From Curtobacterium sp. MCLR17_032 (GTDB taxonomy: Bacteria; Actinomycetota; Actinomycetes; Actinomycetales; Microbacteriaceae), in the NCBI RefSeq assembly GCF_003234795.2, contig NZ_CP126268.1:744001-808000 (forward strand): a stretch of DNA of 64,000 nucleotides, given 5' to 3'. Numbering within the stretch: position 1 is the first letter of the stretch; every line of letters starts with the position of its first letter. A program made the position numbers and the translations under genes. The notes beneath the pieces were generated by a model that ran no database searches, had not been told where the DNA came from, and worked only from the letters and a program-made list of their open reading frames with translations. Shown piece after piece: positions 58,858 to 64,000 of the stretch.

Positions 58858-59913
58858 ATGCAGCACGACACCCAGACCGACACGCAGGTGCAGCACGACA
58901 CGCACGCGCACACGCAGCTCACCCCCGTTGACCTGCCGGCGTCCCTGACCGACCCGCTCCCCGAGGACGCCGCGGCCGTCACCGTCGCCGCCCGCACCGC
59001 AGCGGTCACCGCCCTCGGTGTCGACGGGGTCCACCACCTCGGCGGGCTCGCCGAACGGGCGGCCGACCAGGTCCGCAGCCGACTCGGACGCAGCGGCAGC
59101 GCCCTCGGCGTCCGCGTCGACGACACCGACGGCACGCTCGACGTCGCGGTCGCCGTCGTCGTCAGCTACCCGCACCCCGTGATGGAGGTCGCCGCCGAGG
59201 TCCGCTCGCAGGTCGGAGCCGCCCTCCACCAGCTCGCCGAGCTGCCCGACCACGTCGAGGTCGACGTCCGGGTCCTCGACGTGCACGGCCCGTTCGACGA
59301 CGAGCCCTCGAAGCTCGACGAGGCCGTCGACTCCGTCCGAGGCGCTGCCGCGACCGCGGCGGACACCGTCTCCGACGCGGCGGAGTCCGCAGCGGACGGC
59401 GCGCGATCGGCGGCGGACACGGCGGGGTCCGTCGCGTCGGACGCCCTGGCCGCGGCGTCGGCGACCGCTTCGGACGCCGCCGCCTCGGCACGTGACGCGG
59501 CCGGGCACGCCCGCGACGCGATCTCGGACGCGGCCGACGCTGCCGGTGCGGCGACCTCTGACGCGGTGGCGTCGGCGCGGAAGACCGCGTCGGACGTCGC
59601 AGACCGTGCGGGTGATGCGGCCGACGCTGCACAGGAGGCGGCGACCGCTGCAGCCGAGCAGGTCGGCGACGACGTCGCGGACGGCGTGGCGGAGGCGCGA
59701 CACGGGGCCGACGCGGAGGACGCGGCCGGCGAGGCCGCTCCGTCGGACGCCGCTGAGCCGGCTGTCCACGCCTCCACCGTCTCCGGCTCGGAGGCCGCGG
59801 CCGACGCACTCGAGGACGCGGCGGACGACGTGCGCCGCGCCGCCGAGGCCGTCCGCGGCAGCACGGCCGACGACACCGCCACGGCCGACGACACCGCCAC
59901 GGACCGACCGTGA
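58858..59913 (+). CDS. Asp23-like protein with long Ala-rich helical tail
   Basis: 351 aa, ATG behind GAGGAGGAAACC. Residues 20-150 are a divergent Asp23 domain (LPEDAAAVTVAARTAAVTAL, GVDGVHHLGG, DVAVAVVVSYPHPVMEVAAE, HVEVDVRVLDVHGP). The following ~200 residues are an Ala/Asp/Ser-rich repeated helix (SDAAESAADGARSAADTAGS, ASARDAAGHARDAI), like LEA or apolipoprotein-type stress helices. The tail may span or coat the envelope. GTGA overlap with the next gene. Confidence 0.8.
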   Translation: MQHDTQTDTQVQHDTHAHTQLTPVDLPASLTDPLPEDAAAVTVAARTAAVTALGVDGVHHLGGLAERAADQVRSRLGRSGSALGVRVDDTDGTLDVAVAVVVSYPHPVMEVAAEVRSQVGAALHQLAELPDHVEVDVRVLDVHGPFDDEPSKLDEAVDSVRGAAATAADTVSDAAESAADGARSAADTAGSVASDALAAASATASDAAASARDAAGHARDAISDAADAAGAATSDAVASARKTASDVADRAGDAADAAQEAATAAAEQVGDDVADGVAEARHGADAEDAAGEAAPSDAAEPAVHASTVSGSEAAADALEDAADDVRRAAEAVRGSTADDTATADDTATDRP

Positions 59914-60332
59914 GCGCCTGGGCCGAGCGGCGGATCCGCCGCCAGGTGGCCGCCTCCCGGCCCAGGTCGCGCAGCGTCTGGGTCGCGAGCGGCATCGGAC
60001 TGGTCGCCGTCCTGTTGCTGGCGTTCGGCGCGTTCCTGCCGCTCGTCGGCTTCCTCGCCGGCATCACGGGGACGACGGCGGGACTCGTCCCGTTCCCGTT
60101 CCTCCGCGTGACGCTCGTGACCCTCGTCGGCGCGGTCGTCGTCCTGGCGCTCCTGCTCCTCGCGGTGACGCGGCGACACGGAGCGACCGCGTGGACCGCC
60201 GTCGTGCTCGCACTCCTCGTCACCGTCGGCGTCACGGTCTTCCCGCTCGTCGCCGTCGCGATCGGGTCGGCAGACCGGGCGGGTGACGTCTGGCCCGTCA
60301 TCTCCGGCCTGTGGACGCGGTTCGTCGGCTGA
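59910..60332 (+). CDS. Membrane protein, 140 aa
   Basis: GTG overlapping the preceding stop. Basic start (WAERRIRRQVAASRPRSRS) then three to four hydrophobic segments (VWVASGIGLVAVLLLAFGAF, VTLVTLVGAVVVLALLLLAV). No family recognised. Coupled to the Asp23-tail protein and probably its membrane partner. Confidence 0.75.
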   Translation: MSAWAERRIRRQVAASRPRSRSVWVASGIGLVAVLLLAFGAFLPLVGFLAGITGTTAGLVPFPFLRVTLVTLVGAVVVLALLLLAVTRRHGATAWTAVVLALLVTVGVTVFPLVAVAIGSADRAGDVWPVISGLWTRFVG

Positions 60333-60442
60333 CCTCCCTCGGGATTGTCCGCATAGCGCAACATCGACTGTGTAGTGTGCCTAACTACTTTTCGGCGGGC
60401 ACAGTGGAGCGGTACATGCAGCACCTCGGAAGGACCGGTCAG

Positions 60443-60559
60443 ATGCACTCGACGCCCGCGAACAACGCATTCGTGGACGGGGACACCCCGACCGAAGCCA
60501 TCGACATGACCGCTCTGTTCGCAGAGCAGTCGCGTGACGGTCTGCTCGACAGCATCTGA
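60443..60559 (+). CDS. Possible small protein, 38 aa
   Basis: ATG with GGAAGGA about 10 nt upstream. The product MHSTPANNAFVDGDTPTEAI continues DMTALFAEQSRDGLLDSI, acidic and partly helical. No family; coding rests on the ribosome site and codon use. Confidence 0.4.
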   Translation: MHSTPANNAFVDGDTPTEAIDMTALFAEQSRDGLLDSI

Positions 60560-60692
60560 TCGGCACAGCCGGTCAGTTCCTGACCGGTACTGCCCATCCG
60601 GGAGCGTCGAACTCGACCGCTCCGCCGCCCCTCGGGGTGGCACACCTGCTCCACAACGGCACCTCGCGGTGCCCGTCCTGAAAGGCACTCCC

Positions 60693-60962
60693 ATGAGCTT
60701 CCTCGGCTTCATCCTCCTCGGCCTCATCGCCGGCGCCATCGCCAAGCTGATCCTCCCCGGTCGCCAGGGTGGCGGCTGGATCGCCACGCTCGTCCTCGGT
60801 GTCATCGGCGCCCTCATCGGCGGCTGGCTCGGCGGCCTCATCTTCAACGTCGGCTACGACGGCTTCTTCAGCATCCAGTCGTGGATCATCGCGATCGTCG
60901 GCGCGATCATCGTCCTCCTCATCTGGGGTGCGATCACCGGTCGTCGCGGCGCCCGCGCCTGA
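60693..60962 (+). CDS. GlsB/YeaQ/YmgE family membrane protein
   Basis: 89 aa. Canonical start FLGFILLGLIAGAIAKLILP with GRQGGGWIATLVLGVIGALI and a last helix (WIIAIVGAIIVLLIWGAITG). These three-helix proteins are stress-linked and often accompany Asp23 clusters. Closed by a long hairpin. Confidence 0.92.
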   Translation: MSFLGFILLGLIAGAIAKLILPGRQGGGWIATLVLGVIGALIGGWLGGLIFNVGYDGFFSIQSWIIAIVGAIIVLLIWGAITGRRGARA

Positions 60963-60986
60963 CCGAACCCCACCGGCGTCCGACGC

Positions 60987-61042
60987 CGGGAACACGGAAG
61001 AGCCCCGCACCGACTGGTGCGGGGCTCTTCCGTGTTCCCGGG
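60987..61042. terminator. Very long bidirectional terminator
   Basis: Two perfect 26-bp arms (60987-61012 and 61017-61042) around loop GACT. It lies between the convergent GlsB-type gene and the 120-aa gene. Confidence 0.85.
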
Positions 61043-61105
61043 TCTCTCGTCCGGCCTCGCGATCCCGGCCCGGGCCGCGAGACTGCGGCGACCCGGGCGG
61101 GATGA

Positions 61106-61468
61106 TCAGTCGCGGTGGGGTGCTGGCGGGTCGGTGCGGAGGGTCTTCGCGGCCGGCTCGTCCGAGTGCGACGACGCCGCGTCCATGAACCGTCCGCCGC
61201 CGACCTCTGCCGTCCGGCGCTGCAGTTCGGCGACCAGTTCCTCGTCCTCGGGTTCGAGTTCGTCGTCCGGCGCGGTCTCGACCATGATCTGCGATGCGGG
61301 CCCGAGCAGGATCTCGGACTTGACCCCGGTCCCGTCCTCGTCGGCGGTCGGGACCTCGACGATGTCGGTCGTGCCGTTCTCACCGAGCGCCGCCGCGTAG
61401 GCCAAGGTGGCCTCTGCGATCGCGTCGCCGGTCATGATCCGGTTCTCGCCGTAGACGATGTACTTCAT
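61106..61468 (-). CDS. Small conserved protein, paralogue of the 49809 product
   Basis: 120 aa from ATG 61468 (GGAGAG upstream). Starts MKYIVYGENRIMTGDAIAEA, core EILLGPASQIMVETAPDDEL, then an acidic and Ser-rich tail absent in the paralogue. Family unknown. Divergent from an AraC gene. Confidence 0.75.
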   Translation of the reverse strand: MKYIVYGENRIMTGDAIAEATLAYAAALGENGTTDIVEVPTADEDGTGVKSEILLGPASQIMVETAPDDELEPEDEELVAELQRRTAEVGGGRFMDAASSHSDEPAAKTLRTDPPAPHRD

Positions 61469-61576
61469 CAGATGCTCTCCATGCATCCAGCCAACCGGAC
61501 GGACCGTGGGCCCGCCTCAGCCGGTCGGTCGATCCGGGGTACGGATTGTCGGTGGTCTGCGTGAGACTCGGAGTGC

Positions 61577-62542
61577 ATGGACTCCGTCGAACAACCCCTC
61601 CAGCACGTCGACCGTCACGGCACCGCCGTCGACGAAGCGGTCGCGTTCTACGAGCACGTCTACGGCAGCCAGGACATCCACATCGGGGACGCCGCGACCG
61701 AGGGGTTCTCGTGGCGGTACCGGGCGGTCGGCGACGGCGACGTCACGGTCGGGACCTCGTCCGTGGCCGCACGGCGTTGGGGCACGATCGACCCCGCTGA
61801 CGACTACGTGCTGGCCTGGGCCTCCGCGCCGGGCATCCGCCTCGACACCGGGTCGTCCGCGCCCGTCGACATGCTGCCCGGGGTCCCGGTGATGTACCCG
61901 GCGGGGCGGGACTTCACGTTCAGCGCTGCTCCCACCGTGCAGCACCTGATCCGCTTCGACCGGTCGTTCCTCGAGTCCGTCGCCGCGGCTCGCCAGGGCG
62001 ACCTGCCGGCGCCGCTGCAGTTCGCCCGGCAACCGGACCCCGATGCGCTCAGGCAGCTCCGTGCCGTCATCGCCACGGCGGCCGGGGCGCTGCTCGACCC
62101 GGCGACCGACCGCGACCGGCGCTCCGTCCTCAACACGACCGTGGCCGAAGCGGTCGCCGCCACGTTCGACGCCCGCCCTGTGCCGCCGTCCGGACTGCTC
62201 AGCGACGGGCCGGCGACCATGCGGCTCGCGCAGGAGTGGATGGTGGCGAACGCCCGTCGGCCGATCACGATCACGGACGTCAGCGTCGCTGCGGGGGTCG
62301 CCGTGCGGTCGTTGCAGGCGTCCTTCCGGCGGCACACCGGGTCGTCGCCGATGCACTTCCTCCGGCAGGTCCGCCTGCACCGGGTGCGCGCCGAACTGAG
62401 TGCGGCCGACCCGGACACCACCACGGTGGCGCAGATCGCGGTCGGCTGGGGTGTCGGTCACCTCGGGCGATTCTCCGGTACCTACGCGGCGACCTTCGGG
62501 GAGCCGCCGTCGGCGACGCTCCGCCGGCGACGGAGCGCGTGA
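61577..62542 (+). CDS. AraC family regulator
   Basis: 321 aa from ATG. Sensor domain (FSWRYRAVGDGDVTVGTSSV, VMYPAGRDFTFSAAPTVQHL) and double HTH (RPITITDVSVAAGVAVRSLQ, then IAVGWGVGHLGRFSGTYAAT). Related to the AraC protein at 51889. Divergent from the 120-aa gene, which may be its target. Confidence 0.9.
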   Translation: MDSVEQPLQHVDRHGTAVDEAVAFYEHVYGSQDIHIGDAATEGFSWRYRAVGDGDVTVGTSSVAARRWGTIDPADDYVLAWASAPGIRLDTGSSAPVDMLPGVPVMYPAGRDFTFSAAPTVQHLIRFDRSFLESVAAARQGDLPAPLQFARQPDPDALRQLRAVIATAAGALLDPATDRDRRSVLNTTVAEAVAATFDARPVPPSGLLSDGPATMRLAQEWMVANARRPITITDVSVAAGVAVRSLQASFRRHTGSSPMHFLRQVRLHRVRAELSAADPDTTTVAQIAVGWGVGHLGRFSGTYAATFGEPPSATLRRRRSA

Positions 62543-62778
62543 CGGCCCTTCCGTCGGGATCGCCGTCGGTCCGTCACGCGATCGAGCGACCCGTCCGGTG
62601 TGTCCGCTCGCACCCGTCGTCCGACGTCCCCGGGCCGCGCTCGTTGCGCGGACCGGACACCGTGTCCAACGGGCGTACTCGGGGCTCGTCCGGGCTTGGC
62701 CCCGCGCAGTCCGCGGGGGATGCTGGTCATGCGCCTCCGAACCCCTCGGGTCGGGCGCACCAGCAGGAAGAGCGCACC

Positions 62779-62946
62779 GTGAACGAGCGCGTCCGACCCT
62801 CCCTCCACGAACTCCGGCTGCAGGCCGACGAATGGCACCGCCGCGGGCTCAGCCACCCGGACGAGATCGACGCGATGGTCTCCCGTCGCACGGCCGGGTC
62901 CACGCCCGCCGAACCCACCTACGCGGACTTCTTCACCGTCGTCTGA
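62779..62946 (+). CDS. Small protein, 55 aa
   Basis: GTG with AGGAAGAG upstream. MNERVRPSLHELRLQADEWH and SHPDEIDAMVSRRT, acidic-basic and helical, ending YADFFTVV. No family; start and codon use make it plausible. Confidence 0.5.
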   Translation: MNERVRPSLHELRLQADEWHRRGLSHPDEIDAMVSRRTAGSTPAEPTYADFFTVV

Positions 62947-63058
62947 GCACGGCGGACCCCACACGGAGGACCGCACGCCGCGGACCGTGCGTGGAGGACC
63001 ACGCGCGCCAGCCGGCCGCCCGACACCGCCCCACGGCGGCGTGCGTAGGCTCGACGGC

Positions 63059-63319
63059 ATGTCCGACTTCTCCGCAGACCAGGCCGCCGTCGTCCGCATC
63101 GAACGCTCCGAAGAGGGCCGCTGGGACCTCACGCTCATCAGCGACAGCGGTGTCGCGATCGGCCACGGCGTACACCTGTTCGACCGCTCGGAGGACGACG
63201 GGGTCGACGAGCTCACCGCCGCGCAGGACTTCGCGGGCGGGTACGGCTGGCGGTTCGAGGGCGACGCGGTGCAGCAGGACGGCCCGGATGCGTTCTGGGC
63301 ACCCCTCATCCGCAACTGA
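63059..63319 (+). CDS. Small hypothetical protein, 86 aa
   Basis: ATG 63059; a longer reading from 62987 is not supported. MSDFSADQAAVVRIERSEEG, WDLTLISDSGVAIGHGVHLF, YGWRFEGDAVQQDG: a compact beta protein with no family I recognise. Confidence 0.55.
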   Translation: MSDFSADQAAVVRIERSEEGRWDLTLISDSGVAIGHGVHLFDRSEDDGVDELTAAQDFAGGYGWRFEGDAVQQDGPDAFWAPLIRN

Positions 63320-63384
63320 GCGGACCTCACCCCAGTCCGGGTGAACCTCGGGCTTCCGCGTTCCGTGGATGAGAAGATGGCCGC

Positions 63385-64000
63385 GTGCCACCGATCCACC
63401 ACGACAACGGGTTCCGCAAGCAGCGGTTCACCGACGCGGGCGGCTCGGACTACACCGCGATCTTCCGCACCGAGTACTCCGGGCAGGACCTCCGCCGGGA
63501 CACCACCACCGCCACCGACACCTTCGCCAGCCAGGGCACCCGGTACGAGTACTTCGTCATCGGCGACGACGACCTGACGCTGCGGACCATGAACGCCCGC
63601 GGCGGTCGACGGGGCGGGGTGATCGGCCCCAGGGACGACCACGTGGTGTTCTGGCTGCAGCATGGCCGACTCGAGATGCACTTCGCGGACCGGTCCCGCG
63701 TGATCGAGCCCGGCAGCCCCTACATCGCCTCGGCGTCCGAGGCGTACCGCTTCGAGTCCGAAGAGACCGTCTACAACGGCGTGCACATCTCGGACGCGTT
63801 CCTCCGCAAGACCGCCGGGGAGCTCGGCTACCCGATGCCCGACGGGCCCGTCCTGTTCGACCAGCAGGACGAGCGGATCGCCCGGCGCGAGCCGCTCCGT
63901 CGTCTGCTCGGCGAGGTCAGCCCCACCCTGATGGACGACCGGGTGCGCGGTGCGATGCGGACGGCGCTGAACCGCCGCCTGGCGACGGTCGTGCTCGACA
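63385..64000 (+). CDS. AraC-type regulator, N-terminal part (runs off the window)
   Basis: GTG start (VPPIHHDNGFRKQRFTDAGG), 205 codons visible with no stop. The cupin-like sensor pattern (RYEYFVIGDDDLTLRTMNAR, VVFWLQHGRLEMHFADRSRV, IEPGSPYIASASEAYRFESE) is that of AraC-family N-terminal domains; the HTH would lie beyond the window. Other cupin-sensor proteins are possible. Confidence 0.6.
   Translation, partial: MPPIHHDNGFRKQRFTDAGGSDYTAIFRTEYSGQDLRRDTTTATDTFASQGTRYEYFVIGDDDLTLRTMNARGGRRGGVIGPRDDHVVFWLQHGRLEMHFADRSRVIEPGSPYIASASEAYRFESEETVYNGVHISDAFLRKTAGELGYPMPDGPVLFDQQDERIARREPLRRLLGEVSPTLMDDRVRGAMRTALNRRLATVVLD

Noticed and set aside
59162..60847. Long Arg/Pro-rich frame antisense to the Asp23-tail gene
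   Set aside because: Low-complexity shadow of an Ala-rich coding strand.
1..64000. tRNA or rRNA genes and prophage attachment sites
   Set aside because: I looked for tRNA-like cloverleaf ends and integrase genes near the accessory region and found none I could support.

Overview
The window is high-GC actinobacterial DNA. GTG and TTG starts are frequent, operons are tightly overlapped (ATGA, GTGA and TGATG junctions), and Asp23/DUF6286/AmaP envelope-stress genes, GMC oxidoreductases and Zur-type control are present. Together this suggests Microbacteriaceae, plausibly a Curtobacterium-like plant or soil organism. That placement is inference from gene content, not a database match.

Layout: (1) 1-10.8 kb is a carbohydrate and peptide utilisation block: the end of a sugar-binding protein, two CUT1 permeases, a peptidase E-like serine hydrolase, a glycogen-debranching-like glucosidase, a GNAT enzyme, a GH65 glycoside phosphorylase, a TetR remnant and an M28-like protein. 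(2) 10.8-27.9 kb is an accessory region: an IS30-type element whose transposase carries extra helix-turn-helix repeats, an IS3 remnant, a wrecked YhcG/DUF1016 nuclease gene, a lipoprotein/adaptor/ATPase/permease ABC exporter beside three secreted proteins of unknown function, and a seven-gene minus-strand cluster (21.6-25.9 kb) that I do not recognise. That cluster mixes two ~342-aa HTH-containing paralogues with five genes sharing one small beta-rich module. A decayed partial copy of it lies exactly 8600 bp away at 13 kb. (3) 27.9-36.1 kb looks like a defence island: a 1196-aa nuclease-NACHT-zinc-ribbon NTPase divergent from a DUF4209/HEPN-like protein, then a PH/SHOCT gene and small membrane genes. 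(4) 36.2-64 kb is more ordinary chromosome: SulP transporter, TetR/SDR pair, TetR/membrane protein pair, amidohydrolase, secreted propeller-like protein under a Zur-type box, flavin monooxygenase/MarR, desaturase, metallo-beta-lactamase/MarR pair with a clear operator, DUF427, TerD-like protein, three AraC regulators, a GMC oxidoreductase with an unusual alpha/beta-hydrolase fusion partner, and a long Asp23-type stress cluster with CsbD and GlsB/YeaQ.

How genes work together: genes 1-5 of the first block overlap and are probably one sugar-uptake and glycan-degradation operon. The exporter operon (14.7-18.0 kb) could serve the nearby secreted proteins. The minus-strand cluster is translationally coupled for most of its length, so its products probably act as one system. 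The strongest candidates for something undescribed are that cluster and the NACHT/HEPN pair.
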